DNA of 64,000 bases from Candidatus Fermentibacterota bacterium (lineage in GTDB: Bacteria; JAFGKV01). Of this stretch, positions 35,432 to 43,871 are shown piece after piece (the stretch's first letter is position 1; each line of letters begins with the position of its first letter). Below the pieces are notes generated by a model. It had not been told where the DNA came from and made no database searches. It saw only the letters and a program-made list of their open reading frames with translations. The stretch spans positions 1-64,000 of the forward strand of contig JAUXFG010000001.1 of NCBI GenBank assembly GCA_030620115.1. Reading direction: 5' to 3'. The translations under genes were made by a program, and so were the position numbers.

Positions 35432-35578
35432 TAGCCCGGACTTCTCACCGGCTTTCGTCGCGAAACCGTCGAGATGGTTCTGGCTGCGAGGCTTGCGACT
35501 GAGGACCCCGCAGGCGTATCCACTGTCCCGCGTCGGACGCGGGACTGCAGCCGAAAGCTGGTGAGAAGTTCGGGTTAG
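35432..35578. repeat. Family-B repeat
   Basis: AGCCCGGACTTCTCACCGG, GGCTTGCGACTGAGGACCCC, GCAGGCGTATCCACTGTCCC and the CCCGCGTCGGACGCGGG palindrome, ending GGTGAGAAGTTCGGGTTAGG. It ends only a few bases before the SGNH gene's ribosome-binding site. Confidence 0.75.
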
Positions 35579-35587
35579 GAGGAATCA

Positions 35588-36712
35588 GTGAGCACACGCC
35601 GCGCAAGAATTGCCATCAAGAACCTCTGTTTCTCGATACTGCCTGCGCTTGTTCTTTTCGTGGGAGCGGAGGTGGCTCTTCGGCTTATTGCGCCTTTTTG
35701 GATGGAGTGTGTGCGGACCAGAGCTTGCCCGGCACATGATCACAGGCCTCTGAATCTTACCGAACAGGGACACAATTTCAGTCTCGAGACGCATGAACCA
35801 TTGTTCGTATACCATCCACGATTTTTCTGGTGGCCACGATCATATGTGCAAGGGACGTTCTGGTCGACGCCGGATGTGAAGACCAACAGGTTCGGGCTGC
35901 GAGATGATGAGGTCGACATGTCTCCCGGGAGGAGGAACATCCTGTTCGTTGGTGATTCGGTGGTGTGGGGTAGCCTGGTCTATCAGGAGGACCGATTCAC
36001 GGAGAAGACGCACGCCATTCTTCAAAGCCAGCCTGAGTTCAGGGACGTCCAACTCATCAATGCAGGAGTTCTCGGCTTCTCCACCTTTCAGGTACGCACC
36101 TACCTCAAGGAAGAGGGGCTGGACCGATTCAAGCCTGAGGTTGTGGTCATTTGCGCGGGGATAAACGACAACTGGCCGTTCTCCATGTGCGACCGGGAGA
36201 TCTATGCTCGTAATATGCGACTTGGCAACAGACTGAGGCGGTGGTGCATGCGGTCGGACCTCTTTCTATTGCTCGACAGGTACGTCAATGAGCTGGCGTT
36301 GTGGGCGCGAACCGGGGAGAACCCTCAAGGATTCACATTCCTGTTCCGGGAATCGTCAGGGAAGAAGACGGTTCTTCGGAATCAACCCCATCAGACCGAG
36401 CAGAACTTGAGGGAGGCCGGCGCACTGATCGAAGCGTCGGGAGCCCGGGTCGTCATCGTGTTGGAGGACATACGCGCCCGACAACCCGGAGGTTTCGCTA
36501 CGCGAAGCTTCAAGGCCGCAAGATCGAGGATCAGGCAGCTTGCCGCGCATGCGGGGTGGCCGGTCATCGAAATCGCCAAGCTCGGTCAACCCCCGATCGA
36601 GATGAAGGTGAATGACTATCTCATTGATTTTTGTCATTTACACCCGAGAGGGCACGAAGTGGTGGGGAGATGGCTGGCGGATGTGTTGACGGGAATGCTG
36701 CAAGAAGACTAA
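35588..36712 (+). CDS. Membrane-anchored SGNH/GDSL hydrolase-like protein (paralogue 1)
   Basis: A 374-residue protein with one N-terminal membrane anchor (about 15-36) and an extracytoplasmic SGNH domain. Block I is FVGDSVVWGS (S124 as nucleophile), block III AGINDNW, and the Asp-His pair is in DFCHLHPRGHE. The catalytic triad is therefore complete. Such proteins often add or remove acyl groups on polysaccharides, but the substrate is unknown. Residues MECVRTRACP just after the anchor hold a conserved Cys pair shared with the paralogue at 38880. GTG start behind TAGGAGGAATCA. Confidence 0.85.
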   Translation: MSTRRARIAIKNLCFSILPALVLFVGAEVALRLIAPFWMECVRTRACPAHDHRPLNLTEQGHNFSLETHEPLFVYHPRFFWWPRSYVQGTFWSTPDVKTNRFGLRDDEVDMSPGRRNILFVGDSVVWGSLVYQEDRFTEKTHAILQSQPEFRDVQLINAGVLGFSTFQVRTYLKEEGLDRFKPEVVVICAGINDNWPFSMCDREIYARNMRLGNRLRRWCMRSDLFLLLDRYVNELALWARTGENPQGFTFLFRESSGKKTVLRNQPHQTEQNLREAGALIEASGARVVIVLEDIRARQPGGFATRSFKAARSRIRQLAAHAGWPVIEIAKLGQPPIEMKVNDYLIDFCHLHPRGHEVVGRWLADVLTGMLQED

Positions 36713-36713
36713 C

Positions 36714-37053
36714 CCGAACTTCTCACCAGTTTTTGGCTGCAGTCCCGCGTCCGACGCGGGACAGTGGATACGCCTGCGGGGTCCTCAGTCGCAAGCCGAG
36801 CCCGGACCTCTCACCAGCTTCCTACCCCGCTGGAAGCGGGGCCGATATGGCTCTGTCTGCTGCGTTACGCTCCGTCAGCTTCCTCGATCCCGCGTCGGCC
36901 GCGGGACAGAGGATACGCCTGCGGGAGCCTCGGTCGCAAGCCTTGCAGCCACAACCATTTCTTCTGTCTCGCCACGGAAGCCGGCGAGAAGTCCGAGCTA
37001 ACATTCAGAACCATTTCGGCCGTTTCGCTTCGAAAGCCGGTGAGAAGTCCGGC
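36714..37053. repeat. Family-B repeat cluster, tandem and rearranged
   Basis: A gap with no gene and at least three partial B units: GACTTCTCACC-like starts near 36718 and 36806, the CCCGCGTCGG/CCGCGGGACA palindromes, GCGGGGTCCTCAGTCGCAAG and GCGGGAGCCTCGGTCGCAAG, and GAAAGCCGGTGAGAAGTCCG at the end. The two flanking genes converge on it. Confidence 0.75.
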
Positions 37054-38877
37054 TTATCGAAGCTCCGGGCGAAGCAAGAGCACCTGAATGTCGTGCTGGG
37101 CATCCTGGTACCCCACCTCAAGCTCTTCCCCTCTCATCATATCAAGACCTTTGCACACCCCCGGTTCACACCGTCTGAAGAGCTCATCAACATAGATGGC
37201 CTTGACATCTCTTGTCAGAAGCCACCCGAGCAGGTCGCGGCGCGATGTGAGTTTGCGGGGTTCGGGAAATATGGGGATATAATCCAAGCGTGCCATGATC
37301 ACGGGAGCCGGAGAGTAGGAAGCCACATTCGAACCTGCAGGGAGATGGCTGGCCAAGAAGAGAGCCGCCTGCTCGTTGGGAGCTGTGCCCAGCTCCGGGA
37401 TGGAAGGGATGGAGCAGCGAGCTGGGCGGCAGAATAGGCTTTGGAGGGTAAGCAGGAATACTATGCCATAGGAGCCAATCGAGGTTCTGACTGAGTGTCT
37501 CAACGTGCCCCCATACCGATCCGATAGAATCCATATGATCGACAAGCCAAGCAGGAAGACCACGGCCGGGGCGAGCAGGCGCTTATTGACAGTGCCGAGT
37601 GCATAGATGATCAGTCCGAGCATTACGGCGCATGCTATTACCCGCTCTCGTCTCTGGTTTATTGTGGCGAATAGCGCGGCCGAACCAATGGCAGCAAGCA
37701 CAAATACGATGGCGCAAGGCAGAAGGAAGTACCCCTCCCTGAAGAAGGTCACCAGGTAGGCCAGGAGATGCAAGGGCCACGCGAGCATGATGAGGAGAAC
37801 GGACCATGCCCGTCTTCTGGCGAGTGCGACGATTCCGCGGACTGCGAGCAGGAGGAGCAGCGCGCCTGTTCCGTGGAGCCCCTTGCCATAGGCCACGAAA
37901 GCTTGAGCCGGCATCTGGAGGATTACATGAGTGATACGTTGAAGAAACGCCCTTGGATTCCTCCGGATGGCCTTGAGTACGGAATAGTTGTTATCCTCAG
38001 GCGTACCATAGAGATCCCGCGCCAAGGCATATCCCTCTACATAGGGATTCTCCGCCTCGCAGAGAGGACCATAAGCGACCCCTTGGCCTTGCTCAAACGC
38101 GTCGTAGAGTCTACGCTTGGTACCAACCTCGAACTCTCCCGAAAGCAACCCGACGAGCGCGATATATCCCCCAACTATCACGGCGAATGGCGCCACGCAT
38201 GCGGCGACTGATCCGAGCGTTTTCCCCCGTGCGCCATGCAGGAGAATCACAAGTATCAGTGCGGTGATGAAGAGAAGCAGCCCGTCATTCCGACAAAGTG
38301 CCGCCATGGAGATGAATACCGCGCAGATAACGAGGTGTTTCCTCAAGCCGGTGGCGGAGAACCTCAGAAACTGCCAGAGCGCAAAGGCGGAGAGAGCCGC
38401 GAAGAGCGCATCGCTGGAGTTATCCAGGATGCTCAAGAGACTGGGCGTTACCAAAAGAAGGAGCAAAGGCATGAGGGGCGATACGATGTGCTTGAGTTCG
38501 CGGCTGATGACGTAGGTGCCAAACCAAAGGAAGATGAAGATGATGATGCGGCCAAGCGCATAGGCATGCATGAGCCAGAATGGCGATTCTTGAAAAGGGA
38601 TGATCGCCAGCGCCCAGAACGCGGCGACAAGCGGGTTGGATGCGTAGGTGGGGAATTCCCCGTGGAGCAGCAGCCGGCCATTGTTGAGATAGTAGGCTTC
38701 ATCGAACGACCAGATGTCGGTCAGAGTGGGAAAGAAAGCGCGGAAGGTGAGAGCAAAACCTAAGGCGATGAGCAGAGCGACGCATATGGGTGGGCAGTCC
38801 CCGGGGATGAAAACATTCGATTTCCCCGGCGTTTGGCTATCGGGGATCCTACTTGATGTTCGCGTCTTGTTAGGCAA
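37054..38877 (-). CDS. Membrane glycosyltransferase, GT39/ArnT-like
   Basis: About 607 residues from TTG 38877, three bases after the upstream stop; a longer frame to 38985 overlaps the SGNH gene. Roughly 11-12 membrane helices, with the first periplasmic loop carrying TLTDIWSFDEAYYLNNGRLL, the acidic loop typical of GT-C lipid-linked-sugar transferases. A soluble C-terminal domain follows (about 520-607). It likely moves a sugar from a polyprenyl carrier onto a lipid, polysaccharide or protein in the periplasm; the acceptor is unknown. It probably forms one minus-strand unit with the two SGNH genes. Confidence 0.82.
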   Translation of the reverse strand: MPNKTRTSSRIPDSQTPGKSNVFIPGDCPPICVALLIALGFALTFRAFFPTLTDIWSFDEAYYLNNGRLLLHGEFPTYASNPLVAAFWALAIIPFQESPFWLMHAYALGRIIIFIFLWFGTYVISRELKHIVSPLMPLLLLLVTPSLLSILDNSSDALFAALSAFALWQFLRFSATGLRKHLVICAVFISMAALCRNDGLLLFITALILVILLHGARGKTLGSVAACVAPFAVIVGGYIALVGLLSGEFEVGTKRRLYDAFEQGQGVAYGPLCEAENPYVEGYALARDLYGTPEDNNYSVLKAIRRNPRAFLQRITHVILQMPAQAFVAYGKGLHGTGALLLLLAVRGIVALARRRAWSVLLIMLAWPLHLLAYLVTFFREGYFLLPCAIVFVLAAIGSAALFATINQRRERVIACAVMLGLIIYALGTVNKRLLAPAVVFLLGLSIIWILSDRYGGTLRHSVRTSIGSYGIVFLLTLQSLFCRPARCSIPSIPELGTAPNEQAALFLASHLPAGSNVASYSPAPVIMARLDYIPIFPEPRKLTSRRDLLGWLLTRDVKAIYVDELFRRCEPGVCKGLDMMRGEELEVGYQDAQHDIQVLLLRPELR

Positions 38878-38879
38878 AT

Positions 38880-40127
38880 CTATGGCCTCGCGACAGGGCT
38901 CCCTGCCATGGAAACGGGGAGCTCCGGATCTTGTCCGTGGCGAACAGGCGTCCGAGCCAACTGGGCAACCCCGAGATCTTTCCACTCCCCAAGGTCAGCC
39001 CCGACCAATAGCTTCTCCAGTACCTCAGCGAGCCGCGTCGCCACGATATCATGGCCCTTTGGATGGAGATGGCAGAAATCAAGGAGGTACTCGTGTGGAA
39101 CCAAGGACAATGGTGAGCTACTAAGATCCTCAATCTTGATGATTCCCCATCCTCGGTTGGTTGCCAGTCGCTCCACTTTTGAGCGTCCGGCTCTGAATCC
39201 TTCTGGATCCCAGTTCTTTGGATGCTCGCTACGAGTGTGTTCCAGAATGATCACGACTCGCGCTCCCTGGACCTCGGCCGAATTGCCGATTTCTCTGAAA
39301 TTCTCTTCCGTCTCGGAAGGCGAGTCTCGATGAATTCTCACAGGATTCCATCTCTCACGAAACAGAAAAGAAAGCCCTTCAGGATTGCGGCCAGTTCTCC
39401 GCCATTCCAGTAGTTCGCCGACGTACCGGTTGAGGAGAAGGAATACGTTTGAATGCATGAGGAAATGCTTCACACGATATGGAGGCGACATATTCGTGCG
39501 GAAGCTCTCCCTGTCGCTCCTGTTAAACAGCCAGCTATCGTTGATGCCAGCACAGACAACAACAATCTCGGGTCTGAACCTGGTGAGGCCAACTCTCTTG
39601 AGGTATTGGAGTACCTGAAAAGATGAGAACCCGACTATGCCGGCATTGATGAGCTGTACATCTTCGAGGCCCGAGCGTCTTGAAAGGAGTTTCTGCGCTT
39701 TGTTGGAGAAACGTTCAGCCTCGAACACGAGACTCCCCCACATGACGGAGTCTCCCAGGAGGAGAACATTCCTTCTTGCCTGGGACTCGTCGATTTCGTT
39801 TCCGCGGAGCCCCAGACTGTTTGTCCGCACCTCGGGCGTTGCGCATACTGTGCCACGAATATGGGGCCGTGGCCACCAGAACAGCCTTGGATGATAGATG
39901 GACAATGGTTCTCCCGTCTCAATCACGAAATTGCCGCGGTGCTGGGTGAAGAATACCGGATTGAAGTCATGCGGGGGGCATGCTCTCGTCCGCAGACATT
40001 CCATCCATGGTGGCGACACGATGCGGAGCCCAATCTCCATTCCAAGGAGGAGCAGCACAGCGGGAGCAACCGAAAAAAGGAGTTTCTTCCATTGCACAAG
40101 CTTCGCTACATTATTCCTATTGCTCAC
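38880..40127 (-). CDS. Membrane-anchored SGNH/GDSL hydrolase-like protein (paralogue 2)
   Basis: A 415-residue protein closely resembling the one at 35588: same anchor, WMECLRTRACPPHD, the LFWWPRP stretch, LLGDSVMWGSLVF, NAGIVGFSSFQV, CAGINDSW and DFCHLHPKGHD. The SGNH triad is complete. It has a longer C-terminal tail (about 375-415). The GTG start is GTGAGCA as in its paralogue. It lies in the same orientation as the GT39-like gene, which follows directly. Confidence 0.85.
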   Translation of the reverse strand: MSNRNNVAKLVQWKKLLFSVAPAVLLLLGMEIGLRIVSPPWMECLRTRACPPHDFNPVFFTQHRGNFVIETGEPLSIYHPRLFWWPRPHIRGTVCATPEVRTNSLGLRGNEIDESQARRNVLLLGDSVMWGSLVFEAERFSNKAQKLLSRRSGLEDVQLINAGIVGFSSFQVLQYLKRVGLTRFRPEIVVVCAGINDSWLFNRSDRESFRTNMSPPYRVKHFLMHSNVFLLLNRYVGELLEWRRTGRNPEGLSFLFRERWNPVRIHRDSPSETEENFREIGNSAEVQGARVVIILEHTRSEHPKNWDPEGFRAGRSKVERLATNRGWGIIKIEDLSSSPLSLVPHEYLLDFCHLHPKGHDIVATRLAEVLEKLLVGADLGEWKDLGVAQLARTPVRHGQDPELPVSMAGSPVARP

Positions 40128-40218
40128 TGAGACGGTCCTTTCGCGTCGACGAAGGGATATTGGTGAAAAGCACTCCTGGGCGCGGTAGTCCAGCTAACAC
40201 TGCTGAGAACCGGGAGAG

Positions 40219-41316
40219 CTATGTGCCCGCCACAGGTAATGAGAGCGTATCGTCATTTGTACTTGTCATCAGCTCGTCAATCCATCCCTCTTCGATGATT
40301 CGGGTTGCGACACACTCAGCGACGCGGCGGTTTCCTTTTGCATTGAAGTGACACTTGTCTTGTGGATAGTTCTTCATGATCCCATCTTCAGGCGCCGTGC
40401 GGTACATGTCTCGAATATCGACGAGGACCAGGGAGTCTTCTCGCTCGAGACGCTGGAGCATGGCATTGTAGAAGTCAAGTGCAAGATCATGTCTTGCATG
40501 CTGCCGCGTGATGGCCAGGAATCGTGCTCCCCTGTGTTCACAGTAGGCTTTGGCTTTCTTGATGTTCTCGAAGTACTGGGGCGGATCGACCCGCCGTGGA
40601 TAATCGAGTGAGTGCTCCCAGGGCCTTTCCTCTATGGTACTGTTAGGGACCAAGTAGAGGGTACGTGTCCATCGGATGAAGGCACTCTTGTCAAGGAGAT
40701 GGCGCAGCGTGTACATGGGACCGGCATACAGTCGTGCGAATATGCGATCGCAATAGCCGTTGGCTGGCGCATTGTCGTTACTGCCTCCCCAGTACACCAC
40801 GATGTCAGGCTTCACGCGGTCGAATTCCCCGCGCAGGATTTTCAGTGTCTGGTATGAACTATGGGCGGGAATGCCAAGATTGAAGGAGGCCATTCTCTGG
40901 GTGTCATATCGCTCGGCCACCAATGAAACCAGTACATCAGGGAAGCTCTTGCCCGGTGGTGACGACCAGCCCAATACCATGGAGTCGCCCAAGAATATCC
41001 ATCGAATCGCGTCGACTCCCTGATACCGCCAGGGTGTAGTGCGAAAACCCCAGGAGTCGATTCTGATCGTTTTTTTCTCGCCGGGTTTCATGCCGGCTTT
41101 GAGCTCGATATCGGGCTTGAGGGTCCAGAAGTAGCGCTGATGCCAGACAATCTTGCCCCGTACACCGGCGAGTCCCCGGCACCGAAATACCACTGGGTCG
41201 TGCAATGCCATTCCCGGGAAATGGAATGCCCGCGCCACCAACTCTCCTGCAAGAAAAAGCACCGGGAGCGCCAAGGCGACTATGGTGAAAAATCTGGTGA
41301 TTCGCCACATCCTCAT
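40219..41316 (-). CDS. SGNH-hydrolase-like membrane-anchored protein (third, divergent)
   Basis: About 365 residues from ATG 41316 (ATG 41310 has better ribosome-site spacing). One N-terminal anchor (about 8-28), then WIFLGDSMVLGWS, PDIVVYWGGSNDNAP and CHFNAKGNRRVAE. The SGNH Ser, Asn and His are present; the usual Asp before His reads DKCH. It differs from the other two by the loss of the WMEC block and by a shorter linker. Role probably similar: acylation state of an exported glycan. Confidence 0.78.
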   Translation of the reverse strand: MRMWRITRFFTIVALALPVLFLAGELVARAFHFPGMALHDPVVFRCRGLAGVRGKIVWHQRYFWTLKPDIELKAGMKPGEKKTIRIDSWGFRTTPWRYQGVDAIRWIFLGDSMVLGWSSPPGKSFPDVLVSLVAERYDTQRMASFNLGIPAHSSYQTLKILRGEFDRVKPDIVVYWGGSNDNAPANGYCDRIFARLYAGPMYTLRHLLDKSAFIRWTRTLYLVPNSTIEERPWEHSLDYPRRVDPPQYFENIKKAKAYCEHRGARFLAITRQHARHDLALDFYNAMLQRLEREDSLVLVDIRDMYRTAPEDGIMKNYPQDKCHFNAKGNRRVAECVATRIIEEGWIDELMTSTNDDTLSLPVAGT

Positions 41317-41532
41317 ATTCCTTTTCCGGGGAAGAATCCGCGCTGCCACATAGGCCGGTTCCGATCAATCTAACGGCGCAATGTGCCGACGCAACGATAG
41401 ATGTGCCGCATTGTTGAGTATTCTCCCATGGAGATGGATCATGGCTCAGTCCCGGCAAAGTGGACTCTGCCCATTCTCAGCCTTAGCTTCCCAAGAGAGC
41501 AATGAAGAGAAGTACCACGAAGGAGTTGGGCC

Positions 41533-43866
41533 ATGACTAGTCGTCTTGCTTGTATGATCGTTGCCGCCATGCTCTGTGGGTCGGCACCTGCGATGACCCT
41601 TGTGGAGGAAGCTACGGTTGCCGGTGACTCCCGGGAAGCCGGGTTCGAGGCAGTACAGCTCGCGCTACGAGGAGTCATTGATTCAGCGGTGGTGAAGACC
41701 ATTGGCCCGAGGCTTGCCCAGCGTTTTCGGCGCGAGCTGGAAGCCCACATCCATGCGAGACGAAGGGCGTTCATTTCCCATTACCGAATCCCGTTTCTCG
41801 TGGATAAGCCCTATGATGGGATCACCACGAGAAAGGTCTCTGCCGAAGTCTCTCTGGAAACGTTGGCCGACACCCTCATCGCCATGGGGCTGGCCTGGCG
41901 AGATCCTGAGGGAAAGGTGGCAGGGTGCCGCGAGGTAGTGGTGAACTTCGCCGACTTTTCACCCCATGATGCACTTGCCCTGGCAAATGAGATCGAGGGC
42001 AGTGGTCTTGTGGCCCGGAACCTGGGCACAGTCGAGAAAATGGCGGGTCCCCAGATGCGCTTCTTGATTTCCGGCTCCCCATGGGACCTTGCCAGGTCTC
42101 TCGCTCAGCTTAGCGCGGAGCGGTTCTCTGTTGGTGCGGTTGCGGGAGATGTCATCGATTTGATCGCCGGCGGGGACTTGGCTATCCGGCCTTCGGACGA
42201 ACGAGAGAATCTTCCACCGCTGGAGATTATGGAGCTCTGGATTGATGAGCTTTTTCCGGCACGCCATCCCCGCTATGCACATGAGGCTGTAGGGCGGCTG
42301 GTTGTGGCGAACCATGGCGCCCATGCCGTCAGCCATATGGATGTCGAAGTAGAGTGCCCCGCATTCCTCGAGGTGCCATGGGTGATGCATGCCGGTCCCA
42401 TTGCTCCCGGCACGATCGATTCCCTGCTCCTCCTGATTCCTTTCTCAGGCGCGCGGCTTATGGCGGTCAGGGATGAAACACAAACGGTGGTCAGAGTGAC
42501 CTTGACGTGGAGCCGGGGAGGAGAGGAAAAGCAGCGTGCCGCCACCACGACAGTGACTGTTCACAGTCGCAATGCCGTGGATTGGAACGATGTGAGATCC
42601 GCGTGTGCATTTGTCACGCCAAGTGCACCGGTAGTGGAAGGCGTTGCCAGAAGGGCAATGTCCACTGCGCTCCAGGGCCAGCAGGATCTTCCGGGAAGCC
42701 TTGCCAGGGCGTTCAAGATCGTGCAGGCGCTTTCGTCGTTTGAACTTGCATACACGCCCGATCCTCCCTCGCCGGTGAGTGCGGCATACGATCATATGCA
42801 ATTCTCCAACGAAACGCTGCGCCTTGGGGCAGGTGATTGCGAGGATACCGCCGTGCTCTTAGGATCATGTCTGGAAAATGGGGATCTGCCGGTCCAGCTG
42901 CTTCTTACCCAGGACCATGTCTTTGCCGCGTTCAACACGGGCTTGTATTCCAAGGATGGCTTTCTGATCTCTCCTGACCGGGAGCGATTTCTCGTGTTGG
43001 ACGGGAGAATCTGGTTGCCCATAGAGACGACACTGTTGAGCCAGGGCTTTCTTCGGGCCTGGAACGAGGGTGTCCAAACCTATCGCGCTTTGGAGAAGAC
43101 AGGCGATTATCTCGAGCGGGTTGATGTACGCCGGGGGTGGCGTATCTATCCTCCTGCAGGAACTCCCGGCGACGACGGCTTCACCAAGATGCCCGATATG
43201 GCGGGGGCTTCGGCTGAGCTGCGTGCCTTGCTCTCTGCCAGGAGGAAGGCGGTGGCGGAGGTAGAGGAGCGGCTTCATGCAGCGGTCAAGGCGCATCCCG
43301 AAGATTGGGAGTCGCTCTATAGACTTGGGGTGCTATTGGGGCGCGAGAGCAGGGCTTTCGAAGCTCTCGAATCGTTCAAGCGTATCCCCGATGGGGTGGC
43401 ACTTGGCGCGCAGGCGCGAATCGGTGAAGGGAACAGTTACTTGGTTGAGTCGAAGGTTGAGTCTGCGTTGGTCAAGTATCGCCATGCCGTGGAGCTGGAT
43501 CCCGATAGTCCTGTGGCGCATGTGAATCTTGGGGTGGCCTACTACCTGGGTGGAGATGAAGAGGGAGCGGTGGAGAGCTTTGCCTCGGCGGTGGACCTGC
43601 TCCCGGGAGAAGAGAAGTCGCTGGCCCATCTGCTGGGAGTGGATATCGAGGAGCTTGGCACCAAAGCTGCAGATGCACGGCAGAGACAAGCACTCTCCAA
43701 GGGTGAACTCAGGGCGCTCATGGACAAGGTACGAAAGAAGAAGGAATGGAAAAGGCTTGCGGACCGCGGCCCGAGCCGTCACAAGTTCGCGGGAAGGAAG
43801 GCGCTGGATCCAGAGCAGCGGCTTTGTGCAGAGCGGCTCGTGTTTTGGCCCGAGATCGAAGGGTAG
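41533..43866 (+). CDS. Exported transglutaminase-like and TPR-domain protein
   Basis: A 777-residue protein with an N-terminal signal sequence (about 1-21), a long N-terminal region of unknown fold, a transglutaminase-like core and a C-terminal TPR array. The core has RLGAGDCEDTAVLLG (C436) and LTQDHVFAAFN (H462), a Cys-His layout like that of papain-fold proteases. The TPR units are about 585-705 (e.g. ALVKYRHAVELDPDSPVAHV). Start chosen at ATG 41533. Its stop lies six bases before the GTG of the cyclase gene, suggesting one functional unit. Substrate unknown. Confidence 0.72.
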   Translation: MTSRLACMIVAAMLCGSAPAMTLVEEATVAGDSREAGFEAVQLALRGVIDSAVVKTIGPRLAQRFRRELEAHIHARRRAFISHYRIPFLVDKPYDGITTRKVSAEVSLETLADTLIAMGLAWRDPEGKVAGCREVVVNFADFSPHDALALANEIEGSGLVARNLGTVEKMAGPQMRFLISGSPWDLARSLAQLSAERFSVGAVAGDVIDLIAGGDLAIRPSDERENLPPLEIMELWIDELFPARHPRYAHEAVGRLVVANHGAHAVSHMDVEVECPAFLEVPWVMHAGPIAPGTIDSLLLLIPFSGARLMAVRDETQTVVRVTLTWSRGGEEKQRAATTTVTVHSRNAVDWNDVRSACAFVTPSAPVVEGVARRAMSTALQGQQDLPGSLARAFKIVQALSSFELAYTPDPPSPVSAAYDHMQFSNETLRLGAGDCEDTAVLLGSCLENGDLPVQLLLTQDHVFAAFNTGLYSKDGFLISPDRERFLVLDGRIWLPIETTLLSQGFLRAWNEGVQTYRALEKTGDYLERVDVRRGWRIYPPAGTPGDDGFTKMPDMAGASAELRALLSARRKAVAEVEERLHAAVKAHPEDWESLYRLGVLLGRESRAFEALESFKRIPDGVALGAQARIGEGNSYLVESKVESALVKYRHAVELDPDSPVAHVNLGVAYYLGGDEEGAVESFASAVDLLPGEEKSLAHLLGVDIEELGTKAADARQRQALSKGELRALMDKVRKKKEWKRLADRGPSRHKFAGRKALDPEQRLCAERLVFWPEIEG

Positions 43867-43871
43867 CGCTC

